DNA of 64,000 nucleotides from contig NZ_WOSV01000005.1 in NCBI RefSeq assembly GCF_011516655.1, positions 62,001 to 126,000 on the forward strand, read 5' to 3'. A model generated the notes under the pieces. That model worked only from the letters and a program-made list of their open reading frames with translations, was not told where the DNA came from and made no database searches. The DNA is from Acetobacter thailandicus. GTDB lineage: Bacteria > Pseudomonadota > Alphaproteobacteria > Acetobacterales > Acetobacteraceae. A program made the position numbers and the translations under genes. Shown here one piece after another: positions 42,823-52,704 of the stretch. Every line of letters starts with the position of its first letter. Within the stretch, counting starts at the first letter, position 1.

Positions 42823-44034
42823 TTATGATTTTAAAAGCACAAAAGCCTGTGAGAGATCAGCTTTAAGGTCTTCGATATTTTCCAGACCGATCTGCAGTCT
42901 GAAGGACGGCCCGGCACCATCTGTCGGGGCCTCATAATTGCGGGTAATCATACCGCCTGATGTTGGCAGAACCAGGCTTTCATATCCGCCCCATGAGGCG
43001 CCAATACCGAAAAGCTGCAGGTTATTGATAAATCGCTCCATAGCGCTCTGCGCATAGTCCGCTTTCAGAATGACGCCAAATAAACTGCCAGCGCCTTTAA
43101 AGTCGCGCTTCCAGAATTCGTGCCCAGGGCAGTCAGGCAGCGCCGGATGAAGAACTTTTTCTACTTCAGGTCGGGTTGTTAACCATTGAGCAATAGCCAG
43201 AGCGGACTGAGACTGATGCGCAAGCCTGACACCCATTGTACGCAGGCCGCGTAATGTCAGCCAGCAGTCATCAGCACCGGCAAGCTGCCCAAGTTCAATG
43301 GCCGTATCGCGTAATATTTTCCAGTGCTCTGGGGTGTTAACGATAATGGCCCCGGCGATGACATCTGAGTGCCCTGAAGGGTATTTGGTCAGGGCCTGTA
43401 CTGAGATATCAACGCCATGCTCAAACGGTTTGAAAATGCCAAAGCCCCAGGTGTTGTCGAGTGTCAGAAGAGCATTGTTTTTATGTGCGAGTGCTGCAAG
43501 TGCAGGAATATCCTGCACTTCGAAGGTATGGCTGCCTGGGCTTTCCGTAAACAGCATACGTGTGTTGTCGCGAAAATACGCCTGGAGTTTTTCAGGTGAA
43601 AGAGATGGTGGGTAGAAGGTGGTTTCTACCCCAAAGCGTTTGAGTGTGTGGTTGGCAAAGCGTCTGGTCGGGCCATAGACATTGTCGGGCAGCAGGCAGT
43701 GATCACCTGTTTTCAGAAAGGTCAGAAAAGGCATAGTGCAGGCCGCAAGGCCTGAGCTGACAGCCTGACAGTGGGTACCACCTTCTATCGTCGCAAGAAT
43801 TTTCTCAAGCTCATGCTGCGGAGGTGAGCCCATAGCACCATAAATATATTCATGCTCATACCGGAGCTTCCCCCTGGCGTTCATATCCTCCAGTGTCGGG
43901 AAGAGAACTGTTGAGCCTCGTGTCAGGGGGACGTTTACAGAAGTGCCCGCAGCATTTTGTTCCGGCCTGGCCTGATGTGTGAGCAGCGTTGCAAGAGCCT
44001 GCCAGCCGTTTTTGACGGAATGATCTGATGTCAT
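42823..44034 (-). CDS. metC: Cystathionine beta-lyase
   Basis: A 403-residue PLP enzyme of the Cys/Met-metabolism family that splits cystathionine to homocysteine. The PLP lysine is in ALTKYPSGHSDVIAG; substrate and cofactor contacts are in YGPTRRFANHTLKRF and LDNTWGFGIF. The spacing and TWG motif favour beta-lyase over gamma-synthase. It lies 4 bases after sseA; a shared transcript ties two sulfur amino-acid enzymes. It converges with comM with 9 bases between stops. Confidence 0.93.
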   Translation of the reverse strand: MTSDHSVKNGWQALATLLTHQARPEQNAAGTSVNVPLTRGSTVLFPTLEDMNARGKLRYEHEYIYGAMGSPPQHELEKILATIEGGTHCQAVSSGLAACTMPFLTFLKTGDHCLLPDNVYGPTRRFANHTLKRFGVETTFYPPSLSPEKLQAYFRDNTRMLFTESPGSHTFEVQDIPALAALAHKNNALLTLDNTWGFGIFKPFEHGVDISVQALTKYPSGHSDVIAGAIIVNTPEHWKILRDTAIELGQLAGADDCWLTLRGLRTMGVRLAHQSQSALAIAQWLTTRPEVEKVLHPALPDCPGHEFWKRDFKGAGSLFGVILKADYAQSAMERFINNLQLFGIGASWGGYESLVLPTSGGMITRNYEAPTDGAGPSFRLQIGLENIEDLKADLSQAFVLLKS

Positions 44035-44038
44035 GGTG

Positions 44039-44887
44039 CTATTTGTCTTTAGTTATAGGTGTATCAGTGCGCGCGCCCCATTCGGCCCACGAACCATCAT
44101 AAAGTGCGCCCTGAGGCAGCCCGGCGTGAGCAAGAGCAACGCTCAGCACACTTGCTGTCATGCCGGAGCCACATGTTGTGATAGCAGGCGCACCGGAGGC
44201 AGAGACCCCGGCTTGACTAAAAATATCACATAGTTTTTCGGTGCTGAGGAAGGTTTTGTCGGCGTTAAGAACATTCTGGTAAGGCAGGTTTACGGCTCCT
44301 GGCATATGGCCTGAAGCAACTCCGGCTCTGGGTTCCGGCACGCGGCCATAAAATCTGTCCGCTGAGCGGGCATCCAGAACCGGGTTCGAGCCATCAAGAA
44401 CGCAATCCAGCATATCCCCCAGCCCTTTAATGCGACTGTAGTGGGTCTTACTGTGATAAACGGCGGCAGCTTTAGCCGGAGAGATGCCTTGCTCTGTCGG
44501 TAAATCATGGTTCACCCAGGCCGGTAATCCGCCATCAAGAACGTAAACATTGTCATGGCCAAATAATCTGCACAGCCACCAGCCCCGACAGGATGAAGCA
44601 ACATTGCCCTGGTCATAAAAAACTACCGTATCAGCGTGAGATATACCCAGAGCGCCAAAGTGCTGTTCAAAATGTGCAGCTCCCGGCGCTGTGTGCGGCT
44701 GTGTACTTTCCGGGTCTGAGAACAGGTCGATATCAAAATATGCACTGCCGGGGATATGATTGCCGGTAAATGCCTCCCGGGGGTTGAAGTTCTGCCCGGG
44801 AAGTAGTGCCGTGGCATCAAGAATATGTATCTTAGGATCGCTGATATGCTTTTGCAGGGCAGCCACAGAAATAAGAGGTGACATCAT
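44039..44887 (-). CDS. sseA: 3-mercaptopyruvate sulfurtransferase (rhodanese family)
   Basis: A 282-residue protein with two rhodanese domains. The active-site loop in the C-terminal domain is CGSGMTAS, the CG-S/T-G form of mercaptopyruvate sulfurtransferases rather than the CRKGVT loop of thiosulfate enzymes. The first domain ends with GWWLCRLFGHDNVYVLDGG. It may move sulfur from mercaptopyruvate to thiol acceptors. ATG ATG at 44887/44884 are both possible. It is 4 bases ahead of metC. Confidence 0.9.
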   Translation of the reverse strand: MMSPLISVAALQKHISDPKIHILDATALLPGQNFNPREAFTGNHIPGSAYFDIDLFSDPESTQPHTAPGAAHFEQHFGALGISHADTVVFYDQGNVASSCRGWWLCRLFGHDNVYVLDGGLPAWVNHDLPTEQGISPAKAAAVYHSKTHYSRIKGLGDMLDCVLDGSNPVLDARSADRFYGRVPEPRAGVASGHMPGAVNLPYQNVLNADKTFLSTEKLCDIFSQAGVSASGAPAITTCGSGMTASVLSVALAHAGLPQGALYDGSWAEWGARTDTPITKDK

Positions 44888-45093
44888 GTTACCAACTTTG
44901 AAACAGCACCCTGAAGGCGGCAGGGCAGGAAAAAATAATATTTCTCCGATGTTACCGAAGATTTATTTCTCTGCAATCACTTTTCATAATCTCAGGGTAT
45001 ATAAAACAGGCATATAAAGGTGCCGGCTTGCATGTCGGCTCATTCTGGTCATGATCAGGGTGAGAGAAATAAATTGTACGGTTAGCTGAAACG

Positions 45094-46185
45094 ATGACTG
45101 GTCCTTCCGGAATTACGACCGAGCGGATACTACAGACTCTTCTGGTTGGTGCTATTGCTTTTGGCTGCATTGTGGTTCTGACACCCTTGTCAGAATCGAT
45201 TTTGTGGGCGGCAGTGATTACCTACACAACATGGCCTGTTTTTCGGTTTTTAAGGCGACGGATGAAACCCGTGCCAGCCAGCCTGAGCATGGTTGCTTTG
45301 TGTAGTGTGTGCGTCGTTATGCCACTGGCATTTCTGGCTTCGACTATTATAGCAGTCAGCCCGCGCTGGGCTGAAAAGCTGATGGATATTTTTAGTGTGC
45401 AGCATACCCTACCCCCGTTACCGGGCTGGCTGACACAACTGCCCATGGTGGGGCATGAGCTAAGCAAAAAATGGATCAGGCTGGAGTATGCCATTAATCA
45501 TCTCAGGCCAGAGATAGGCCCTTATGCTGATAAAATGGTTGAAGCGTCATTTGCCCTTTTTATGCAGCTTGCAAGTGGGGCTCTGCATCTGGTTATGGCG
45601 CTCTTTATTTCTTTTTTCTTCTGGCTGAGTGGCCTGTCGATGGTTGATGCCTTGCACACTATCGCAACCCGTATTGCCGGGCGTCATGGCGAAAGACATC
45701 TGCATCTGATAGGTGGTACGGTACGTGGCACCGTGTATGGAATTTTAGGTACAGCAATTATTCAGGGCCTGCTGACAGGTATTGGCTTTCGCTGTGTTGC
45801 TCTTCCTGACCCGGTGATGTTTGGTGTTATTGCATTTTTTCTGGCTGTTCTTCCGATTGGCGCGCCTCTGCTGTGGGTTCCGGCAGGGATATGGCTGATG
45901 GCTGATCATCAGATAATAAAAAGTATTTTTTTACTTTTATTCGGTATTATATTTATTTCCGGAGCGGACCATATCATCAGACCGTTTTTTATTGCCCGTG
46001 GTGCAAAAATGCCTTACCTGCTTACAATAATGGGCGTCATTGGTGGCGTTGTGTCTTTTGGCGCATTAGGTGTGTTTATAGGACCTGTTTTGCTGGCTGT
46101 CGGGTATACGCTGACGATAGAATATGCAGGGCGTGGCCCCTCGTCTCTTATGTCTGAGAGTGATAGCAGGAGTGTGTCTTCATGA
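45094..46185 (+). CDS. AI-2E (PerM) family transporter
   Basis: A 363-residue integral membrane protein with about seven or eight hydrophobic segments. Typical features are GGTVRGTVYGILGTAIIQGLL split over the central helices, and FISGADHIIRPFFI followed by GALGVFIGPVLLAV. Members were named for autoinducer-2 export but many act as sodium/proton antiporters or have no known substrate. The ATG at 45094 has no strong ribosome site. The endonuclease-like gene overlaps its stop (ATGA). Confidence 0.9.
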   Translation: MTGPSGITTERILQTLLVGAIAFGCIVVLTPLSESILWAAVITYTTWPVFRFLRRRMKPVPASLSMVALCSVCVVMPLAFLASTIIAVSPRWAEKLMDIFSVQHTLPPLPGWLTQLPMVGHELSKKWIRLEYAINHLRPEIGPYADKMVEASFALFMQLASGALHLVMALFISFFFWLSGLSMVDALHTIATRIAGRHGERHLHLIGGTVRGTVYGILGTAIIQGLLTGIGFRCVALPDPVMFGVIAFFLAVLPIGAPLLWVPAGIWLMADHQIIKSIFLLLFGIIFISGADHIIRPFFIARGAKMPYLLTIMGVIGGVVSFGALGVFIGPVLLAVGYTLTIEYAGRGPSSLMSESDSRSVSS

Positions 46186-46868
46186 TGCGCCGTCGTTTAC
46201 GTTTAGAACCGCTTACGCAGATGCTGCGCCCCAAGCAAGGGCTGATACCTGAACATATTCATGTTGCTGGCAATGCGGTAAAAATTATCAGCTGGAATTT
46301 GCTGCGCCGTACAGGAGCTACGGTTCACGATGTAACCCAGCTGATTGAGGCAGAGCAGCCTGATATTCTTCTGATGCAGGAAGCAACTGAAGAAATTGAT
46401 CTGTTACCTGAAATTATGGGCGGCTATTATGAGCGCGCTCCTTTGCCCGGGCGTATTCACGGAGTTGCCTGCTGGAGCCGCAGAGAGTTTCTCAGGCAGC
46501 CACGAGCCTGTATTATTCCCTCAGGGGCTGTTGTTAAGCGTCATACCCTGATCATTGAATATCCCGGGTTTTCTCTTGCTAATGTACATTTGTCGCATGG
46601 GCAGGTTTTAAACAGGCGGCAGTTAAGGCGTATCGCGGCACTTATGCCTGCGCCCTGTGCAATTCTGGGTGACTTTAACCTGATTGGCCCAACGATGGTT
46701 CCTGGCTTTCAGGACGCCGGGCCTAAAGCGCCAACACACAATATGGCCTCAGTTTTTCCCATTCGTATTGACCGCTGCCTGGTAAGCGGCATGCATTGTG
46801 TTGAATCGCAGGTGCTGCCTGTATTTGCTTCCGATCACAGGCCAATTGCTGTCAGGCTGGTTTATTAA
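46182..46868 (+). CDS. Endonuclease/exonuclease/phosphatase (EEP) family protein
   Basis: A 228-residue soluble member of the EEP fold. The catalytic set is visible: IISWNLLRR with Asn, LLMQEATEE with Glu, NVHLSHG, ILGDFNLIG and the final FASDHRPIAV. Substrate could be a phosphodiester or a phospholipid head group. The gene overlaps the AI-2E transporter and converges on cls with only 2 bases between stops. Confidence 0.88.
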   Translation: MMRRRLRLEPLTQMLRPKQGLIPEHIHVAGNAVKIISWNLLRRTGATVHDVTQLIEAEQPDILLMQEATEEIDLLPEIMGGYYERAPLPGRIHGVACWSRREFLRQPRACIIPSGAVVKRHTLIIEYPGFSLANVHLSHGQVLNRRQLRRIAALMPAPCAILGDFNLIGPTMVPGFQDAGPKAPTHNMASVFPIRIDRCLVSGMHCVESQVLPVFASDHRPIAVRLVY

Positions 46869-46870
46869 CT

Positions 46871-48301
46871 CTACAGATAAGGCATAAATAGTCGTACTGC
46901 TGCATCTCTGATTTTTATCAGATTATGTCGCTGATCCAGGTGATGGTGGGTCAGTCTTATATGTTTATGTTTACTCATAAAATCATCGACATTACCTGCC
47001 AGTGTTTCATCGTAGCTTTCAAAATTAATTTCAAAATTCAGACGCAGGCTTCTTATATCCATATTTGAGCTGCCAGCGAAGGTCCATTTACGATCCACAA
47101 CCATGAGTTTGGAGTGATTAAAGGGTGGCTTAACCAGCCACACTTTCACACCGGCATCAAGTGCAGGCCCTATGTTGGCGGCACAGGCCCAGTCCATCAA
47201 CGGATGGTTGCTGTGCTGAGGGATAATGATATCAACTTCAACACCACGCAGGGCAGCCAGAGCCAGTTCGGATAAGACGCGTGACCCGGGCAAAAAATAA
47301 GGGGTCATAATTCTGACCTGTTTGCGGGCGAGCGTAACAGCCTGCATCATTGTAAATTCTATTTTTTCAAGGTCACTGTCAGGGCCCGCAGTGACAATAC
47401 GTGCGGCAATGTTGGAATCTGCTACATGTTCTTTGAAGTAAATATCGCCTTTAAGTATCTCTCCGGTAGAGAAACACCAGTCGGTGGCAATAACTTCCGC
47501 CAGTTGCCTGACTATCGGTCCTTCAAGCTGGAAATGCGTATCTGATACAGGCTCTTTGGGATGTTGTAAGACAAGATTTTCATCTGCAATATTTAACCCC
47601 CCCATAAAGCCGATTTTACCATCAACAACGAGAATTTTTCGGTGGTTGCGCAGGTTGATAAAAGGCATACGCCAGGGAAGCAGAGAATGCATAAAGCGTG
47701 AGCATGGAACCCCTGCCCGCCTGAGCCGATGATAAACCGGGGAGAGGAAATAACCGCTTCCTATGCCGTCTACCAGCACGCGAACCTGCACCCCTCTTTT
47801 GTGGGCCTGAGATAATTTTTCAATAAAATCACGGCCCGTTTTATCATTACGAAAAATATAAGAGCATATAAGAATGCTCTGCTCAGCATCTGCAATGGCC
47901 TGAAGCATCAGGGGGTATGTATTATCTCCGTCATGCAGGCAGGTAATTTTATTATGTTCGGTTAATGGTCGATCAGTTAATTTACGCACCATAACGGCCA
48001 GAGGAGCGAGGTCTCCCTGGGGGTTATGTATCCATTGTGATGCATGGTTTGAGCCTGACGTATCGAGCTGAGAATTGTCGACCAGTTTCCGGGCCAGTCT
48101 GCGCACCCGGTTAATGCCAAACATAAGATATAGTATTGTACCCATGGCAGGCATAAGGATACAAATACCTATCCATCCTATAGCTGATGATGTATTTCTT
48201 TTTGTAAGTAAAATATGCAAAGAAACCGTTATAACCAGTATAAAGCGTATAATAGCCGCTGTGATGAACGGAAGATGTGGCAGAATATCAAAAGGGATCA
48301 T
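46871..48301 (-). CDS. cls: Cardiolipin synthase (PLD family)
   Basis: A 476-residue membrane enzyme that joins two phosphatidylglycerols into cardiolipin. Two N-terminal membrane helices (residues 8-30 and 38-60) lead to two phospholipase D HKD motifs, NHRKILVVDGKIGFMGG near residue 220 and NHSKLMVVDRKWTFAGS near residue 400. The form matches ClsA-like proteins. pgpA, which makes phosphatidylglycerol, is at 58.4 kb. It diverges from yraN; their starts are 29 bases apart. Confidence 0.94.
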   Translation of the reverse strand: MIPFDILPHLPFITAAIIRFILVITVSLHILLTKRNTSSAIGWIGICILMPAMGTILYLMFGINRVRRLARKLVDNSQLDTSGSNHASQWIHNPQGDLAPLAVMVRKLTDRPLTEHNKITCLHDGDNTYPLMLQAIADAEQSILICSYIFRNDKTGRDFIEKLSQAHKRGVQVRVLVDGIGSGYFLSPVYHRLRRAGVPCSRFMHSLLPWRMPFINLRNHRKILVVDGKIGFMGGLNIADENLVLQHPKEPVSDTHFQLEGPIVRQLAEVIATDWCFSTGEILKGDIYFKEHVADSNIAARIVTAGPDSDLEKIEFTMMQAVTLARKQVRIMTPYFLPGSRVLSELALAALRGVEVDIIIPQHSNHPLMDWACAANIGPALDAGVKVWLVKPPFNHSKLMVVDRKWTFAGSSNMDIRSLRLNFEINFESYDETLAGNVDDFMSKHKHIRLTHHHLDQRHNLIKIRDAAVRLFMPYL

Positions 48302-48330
48302 GGCTTCGTATTTGCATAAGGAGTAAACGA

Positions 48331-48747
48331 TTGCTTACATCAAAAGATATCACAGGCAGCACGCCGGGATATCTGAAGGAAAAGCGCCGTCTGAACGGTG
48401 CTCTGGCTCATCAGAGTGGCAGGCAGGCAGAACATGATATTAAAGAGAAGCTGATTATCTCAGGGTGGCAGATTTTACTTGAGCGCGCAAGAACACCCTG
48501 CGGAGAGATTGATCTGGTTGTTTTAAAAGAAAATTTATTATGCTTTATAGAAGTCAAAAAGCGCAGAACTATAGAGGGGGCTCTCTGTAGCCTTCGGCCA
48601 CAACAGCAAAGGCGCCTGTATAAAGCGGCTGAATATCTTTTGTCAGTTTATTCCGACTGGCACTATGAAAATATTCGCTTTGACCTGATCGTAACGGACG
48701 CAAAAGGTAACGAATATCAGGTGAAAGATATTCTCAGAGAATATTAA
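48331..48747 (+). CDS. yraN: UPF0102 (YraN) family nuclease-like protein
   Basis: A 138-residue protein of the YraN family with a restriction-endonuclease-like core: GRQAEHD, GEIDLVV and FIEVKKRR give the E-D-ExK metal set. Family members are often near dprA or rsmI; the role is unproven. The start is TTG 48331 with AAGGAG 7 bases before; the open frame runs further upstream through the start of cls, but that region lacks family similarity. A long perfect stem follows the stop. Confidence 0.85.
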   Translation: MLTSKDITGSTPGYLKEKRRLNGALAHQSGRQAEHDIKEKLIISGWQILLERARTPCGEIDLVVLKENLLCFIEVKKRRTIEGALCSLRPQQQRRLYKAAEYLLSVYSDWHYENIRFDLIVTDAKGNEYQVKDILREY

Positions 48748-48761
48748 TATGTGGAATAAAG

Positions 48762-48797
48762 TTCTTCTTCAGAGAAGAGGATCTCTCTGAAGAAGAA
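48762..48797. terminator. 14-bp perfect hairpin after yraN
   Basis: TTCTTCTTCAGAGA (48762-48775) pairs with TCTCTGAAGAAGAA (48784-48797) around an 8-base loop, between yraN and the converging gene at 48814. No T-run follows on either strand, but the location fits a shared transcription end. Confidence 0.6.
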
Positions 48798-48813
48798 GTA
48801 GAAAAGCCAGCTA

Positions 48814-49110
48814 TCAGGTATGATGGCGGCGGACAACATGCACTCTGTTATGTTTCACCGGGTAAGAAACCAGATGAACCATGTTACGTGCTGAGGTATG
48901 GCGTGTGCTTGCCAGACGGTAGCCAGGCACAGCATGTGCCTTGCGACGCACATGAATAACCGGAGGCGGCGCTGTTAAAGAAGCAAAGGTCAGTTTGGTC
49001 GCTTCATAATCAGAGATAATGCGTTCAGCATGGGCGCTGGGCCCTGTTGTAATTGCACAGACACTCATGCCTGCAACGAACAGAGCACAACGAACAGACG
49101 AAAAACGCAT
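48814..49110 (-). CDS. Small secreted basic protein of unknown function
   Basis: A 98-residue protein with a signal peptide (residues 1-28, cut near AHAER). The mature chain starts IISDYEATKLTFASLTAPPP and ends in a basic, His/Arg-rich tail (HNRVHVVRRHH). No domain is recognised. The open frame runs further upstream to 49170, but the signal peptide begins at the ATG at 49110, so I chose it; the ribosome site is weak. It follows grxD by 92 bases and probably lies outside the purine operon. Confidence 0.65.
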   Translation of the reverse strand: MRFSSVRCALFVAGMSVCAITTGPSAHAERIISDYEATKLTFASLTAPPPVIHVRRKAHAVPGYRLASTRHTSARNMVHLVSYPVKHNRVHVVRRHHT

Positions 49111-49201
49111 TATGATATTACCCCAGGCAGCCCATGAAATCTGAAAATAAACTACACGGGCCACCATCATCCTGACAACCGAAAAATCAGGATTTCACAG
49201 G

Positions 49202-49525
49202 TTAACTAACTTTTTTTTCATCCAGGAGTTTCTGGAGCTCCCCGGACTGAAACATCTCAGTCACGATGTCGCATCCGCCAATAAATTCCCCGTTAACATA
49301 GAGTTGAGGAATAGTCGGCCAGTTTGAAAAGTCCTTAATCCCCTGGCGAATGGCAGGGTCAGCCAGAACATTAATGGCTTTAAATGGTACGCCCTGGTGA
49401 GACAGGATCTGTACAACACGGGCAGAGAATCCACATTGTGGAAAATCTGCATCGCCTTTCATGAACAGAACAACCGGGTTTGAGTCGATTTCTTTCTGAA
49501 TGATCTGCTGAGCGGTATCAGACAT
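49202..49525 (-). CDS. grxD: Monothiol glutaredoxin (Grx4 type)
   Basis: A 107-residue monothiol glutaredoxin. The active site [10 protein letters not shown] has one cysteine where most relatives have CGFS, and the glutathione-binding [17 protein letters not shown] is intact. With BolA it forms [2Fe-2S]-bridged complexes in iron-sulfur delivery and iron sensing. It lies 20 bases after bolA, at the tail of the purine operon, a familiar alphaproteobacterial order. Confidence 0.95.
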   Translation of the reverse strand: MSDTAQQIIQKEIDSNPVVLFMKGDADFPQCGFSARVVQILSHQGVPFKAINVLADPAIRQGIKDFSNWPTIPQLYVNGEFIGGCDIVTEMFQSGELQKLLDEKKVS

Positions 49526-49545
49526 AATGGTAGATCCTTTAAAAA

Positions 49546-49782
49546 TTACGCTTCAGGCGTAGAGGTCTGGAGTGCAAGAGCATGAAGTTTTCCACCCATG
49601 TGCCCTTCAAGAGCCTGATAAACCAGCTGATGCTGCCTGACGCGCGAAAGTCCGCGAAAGGCTTCGCTGACAATCGCGCAGGAATAATGGTCACCATCGC
49701 CTGCCAGATCAGTAATTTTGATCTGTGCATCAGGAAAAGCTTTGGTCAGATAACCTTCAAGCTCAGAGACGGACATAGCCAT
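49546..49782 (-). CDS. bolA: BolA family protein
   Basis: A 78-residue BolA-fold protein. The core reads [20 protein letters not shown], then [17 protein letters not shown] with the conserved histidine, then [15 protein letters not shown] at 49788 and an ATG at 49776 are in frame; I chose ATG 49782. It partners with the glutaredoxin encoded 20 bases downstream. Of the BolA subtypes it resembles the IbaG/BolA2 form. Confidence 0.92.
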   Translation of the reverse strand: MAMSVSELEGYLTKAFPDAQIKITDLAGDGDHYSCAIVSEAFRGLSRVRQHQLVYQALEGHMGGKLHALALQTSTPEA

Positions 49783-49807
49783 AGTCAAAAAACCTTTTTA
49801 GTATTTC

Positions 49808-52006
49808 TCAGCTGGCCATAAGAGCCGGAAAGAAAGAATCATGCGCTGTACGAAGACGTGCTGCTGATATGGTAACGCCGCTTGGCAAAATCAAATCGCT
49901 GCCGCCTGAACGCCCGAGCACGCGTGCCGGAACCCCGGCTTTTTCAGCGCGGGCGCACAGGTCAGGCGCATTTTTAACGCAGACGATATAGCGGGCCTGA
50001 TCTTCACCAAACCAGAAAGCTTCAGGTCTGATACCTGATGCCGGGCTTTCAAGAGTACAGCCAACACCGTCAGCCATGACCATTTCTGCCAGGGCGACAA
50101 GAATGCCACCGTCAGCCAGGTCGTGACAGGAGAGCACATGACCTGCCAGAATTTCCTGCCTGACAAAATCACCATTCCGTCTTTCTGTTTTCAGATCGAC
50201 CGGCGGAGGAGCTCCCTCTTCACGCCCAAGAATTTCGCGCAGCCAGACGGACTGGCCCAGCTCACCTTTGGTGTCGCCAATCAGAACGATATCCGCGTTA
50301 TCCTGCATGGCCAGACCAATGGCCTTGTTTACGTCTTCAAGCACGCCCAGAGCACCAATAGCCGGTGTTGGCAGAATGGACATGGTTGATCCATCCGGCT
50401 GGCGTGTCTCGTTATAGAGTGAGACGTTACCGCTCACGACAGGGAAGTCGAGCTCACGGCAGGCATCGCCCATACCTTCAATAGCGGCAATAAACTGCCC
50501 CATAATTTCAGGTTTTTCAGGGTTACCAAAGTTCAGGTTGTCTGTCACAGCTAAGGGGCGTGCGCCAACTGCTGTAATATTTCTCCATGCTTCGGCTACA
50601 GCCTGGGCACCACCGGTTTTGGCATCAGCCTGGCAATAACGTGGCGTGCAGTCGGTTGTCAGGGCGAGGCCCAGTGAGGTGTCTTCAATTTTGACAATGG
50701 CAGCATCTGCCGCTCCGGGGCGACGAACTGTCTGACCACCAACGGTGCTGTCATACTGGTTCCATACCCATGAACGAGACGCCAGGTCGGGAGAGGCAAC
50801 AAGTTTCAGCAGCATATCTTCAAGCGACAGAGGAGCGTGAATGTCTGCTACCGGTGCGGGTGGAGCTGTACGTGTGGCCGGGCGATCATAGATCGGGGCC
50901 TGCTCAGCCAGCGGGTCGAGTGGAATATCAGCCTCAACCTGACCTTTATGCCTGACAACAATATGACCTGTGTCTGTCAGATGCCCGATAATCGCAAAAT
51001 CGAGTTCCCATTTCTCAAAGATTTTACGGGCAACTTCAGTGCGTTCAGGCTTGAGCACCATGAGCATACGCTCCTGGCTTTCAGACAGCATCATTTCATA
51101 AGCTGTCATGCCAGGTTCACGCTGTGGCACATCGTCAAGGTTGAGGTCGATACCAACGCCGCCCTTGCCCGCCATTTCGACAGAAGATGAGGTCAGACCA
51201 GCTGCACCCATATCCTGAATAGCAACAATTGCGTCAGTTGCCATCAGCTCAAGGCAGGCCTCAATGAGCAGTTTTTCAATGAAGGGGTCACCAACCTGAA
51301 CAGTCGGACGTTTTGCCAGTGCATTTTCGTCAAACTCGGCAGAAGACATGGTGGCACCATGAATGCCATCACGTCCTGTGCGCGAACCGACATAAACGAC
51401 CGGGTTGCCAATACCAGCTGCGGCGGAAAGGAAGATGCGGTCTTTGCGGGCAATACCAACTGTCATGGCGTTAACCAGCGGGTTACCGTCATAAGCCGGG
51501 TGGAAGTTAATTTCACCCCCCACTGTTGGCACGCCAACACAGTTACCATAACCGCCAATACCACGCACAACGCCATCAATAATCTGACGTGTTCTGGGGG
51601 TTTCGGGGCTGCCAAAACGCAGGGCGTTCAGGTTGGCAACAGGTCGGGCACCCATGGTAAAGACGTCACGCAGAATGCCGCCAACGCCGGTTGCAGCTCC
51701 CTGGTAAGGCTCGATGAATGACGGATGGTTATGACTTTCCATTTTGAAAATGGCAGCATAGCCTTCGCCAATATCAACAACGCCTGCGTTTTCACCCGGT
51801 CCATGAATAACCCATGGTGCCGTAGTCGGCAGCGTACGCAGCCATTTGCGTGAAGATTTATAGGAGCAGTGCTCTGACCACATGACAGAGAACACACCCA
51901 GCTCTGTCAGGCTTGGGGTGCGGCCCATAATATCAATAACACGGGCGTATTCTTCTGACGTCAGGCCAAATTCCTGCGCCAGAGCTTCATCAACAGTCTT
52001 TTTCAC
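49808..52006 (-). CDS. purL: Phosphoribosylformylglycinamidine synthase subunit PurL
   Basis: A 732-residue large subunit that uses ATP and ammonia to make formylglycinamidine ribotide. It is the small-type PurL, which works with separate PurS and PurQ, all present here. Landmarks: [42 protein letters not shown] in pieces, [16 protein letters not shown], and [16 protein letters not shown]. It overlaps purQ by 4 bases and is followed by bolA after 20. Confidence 0.97.
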   Translation of the reverse strand: MKKTVDEALAQEFGLTSEEYARVIDIMGRTPSLTELGVFSVMWSEHCSYKSSRKWLRTLPTTAPWVIHGPGENAGVVDIGEGYAAIFKMESHNHPSFIEPYQGAATGVGGILRDVFTMGARPVANLNALRFGSPETPRTRQIIDGVVRGIGGYGNCVGVPTVGGEINFHPAYDGNPLVNAMTVGIARKDRIFLSAAAGIGNPVVYVGSRTGRDGIHGATMSSAEFDENALAKRPTVQVGDPFIEKLLIEACLELMATDAIVAIQDMGAAGLTSSSVEMAGKGGVGIDLNLDDVPQREPGMTAYEMMLSESQERMLMVLKPERTEVARKIFEKWELDFAIIGHLTDTGHIVVRHKGQVEADIPLDPLAEQAPIYDRPATRTAPPAPVADIHAPLSLEDMLLKLVASPDLASRSWVWNQYDSTVGGQTVRRPGAADAAIVKIEDTSLGLALTTDCTPRYCQADAKTGGAQAVAEAWRNITAVGARPLAVTDNLNFGNPEKPEIMGQFIAAIEGMGDACRELDFPVVSGNVSLYNETRQPDGSTMSILPTPAIGALGVLEDVNKAIGLAMQDNADIVLIGDTKGELGQSVWLREILGREEGAPPPVDLKTERRNGDFVRQEILAGHVLSCHDLADGGILVALAEMVMADGVGCTLESPASGIRPEAFWFGEDQARYIVCVKNAPDLCARAEKAGVPARVLGRSGGSDLILPSGVTISAARLRTAHDSFFPALMAS

Positions 52007-52704
52007 CGGACAATCGCCTCCACAAGACCAGTAAATAATGGCAGGCCATCTTCTCCGCCCATCAGAGGATCAACCAGATCCTCCGGGTGAGGCATCATGC
52101 CACAGATACGGGTGTTCTGACTTAAAATACCGGCAATGCTGTTCATGCTGCCATTCGGGTTCGTCAGAGTGTCAGTTTCATCAGCCTGGCCGGTGGCTGA
52201 AGCATAGCGAAAGGCAACAAGCCCCTCACCTTCAAGCTGCTCCAGTGTCCGGGTATCAGCGGTGTAGTTTCCGTCACCATGTGCCATAGGTGTGCGGAAC
52301 ACATCGCCTTTTTTCCATTTATGGGTAAAGGCGGTGTCATTACGTTCAACGCGCAGTGTGCAGTCCTGAGAAAGGAAGCGCAGACCGGCATTGCGCAGCA
52401 ATGCGCCAGGCAGAAGGCCGGTTTCTGTCAGGATCTGAAAACCGTTGCAGACACCGAGAATATGCCCGCCTTTTTGTGCATAGGCACGGATTTCAGACAT
52501 AATAGGAGAATGAGCGGCCATGGCACCGCATCTCAGGTAGTCTCCGTAACTGAAGCCACCTGGCAGAACGACAAGGTCAACATCGGGAAGTTCAGTGTCC
52601 CGGTGCCATAACATGACAGGCGCTTTACCCGTAACGCGTCTGAGGGCAATGGCCATATCGCGTTCACGGTTGGTGCCTGGAAAGACGACAATAGCTGCTT
52701 TCAT
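52003..52704 (-). CDS. purQ: Phosphoribosylformylglycinamidine synthase glutaminase subunit PurQ
   Basis: A 233-residue class I glutamine amidotransferase that supplies ammonia to PurL. The catalytic cysteine is in GVCNGFQIL, with His and Glu in MPHPED near the end and [15 protein letters not shown] at the oxyanion region. It starts with an ATGA overlap with the Rap1a-like gene and ends with a 4-base overlap with purL. Confidence 0.97.
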   Translation of the reverse strand: MKAAIVVFPGTNRERDMAIALRRVTGKAPVMLWHRDTELPDVDLVVLPGGFSYGDYLRCGAMAAHSPIMSEIRAYAQKGGHILGVCNGFQILTETGLLPGALLRNAGLRFLSQDCTLRVERNDTAFTHKWKKGDVFRTPMAHGDGNYTADTRTLEQLEGEGLVAFRYASATGQADETDTLTNPNGSMNSIAGILSQNTRICGMMPHPEDLVDPLMGGEDGLPLFTGLVEAIVR

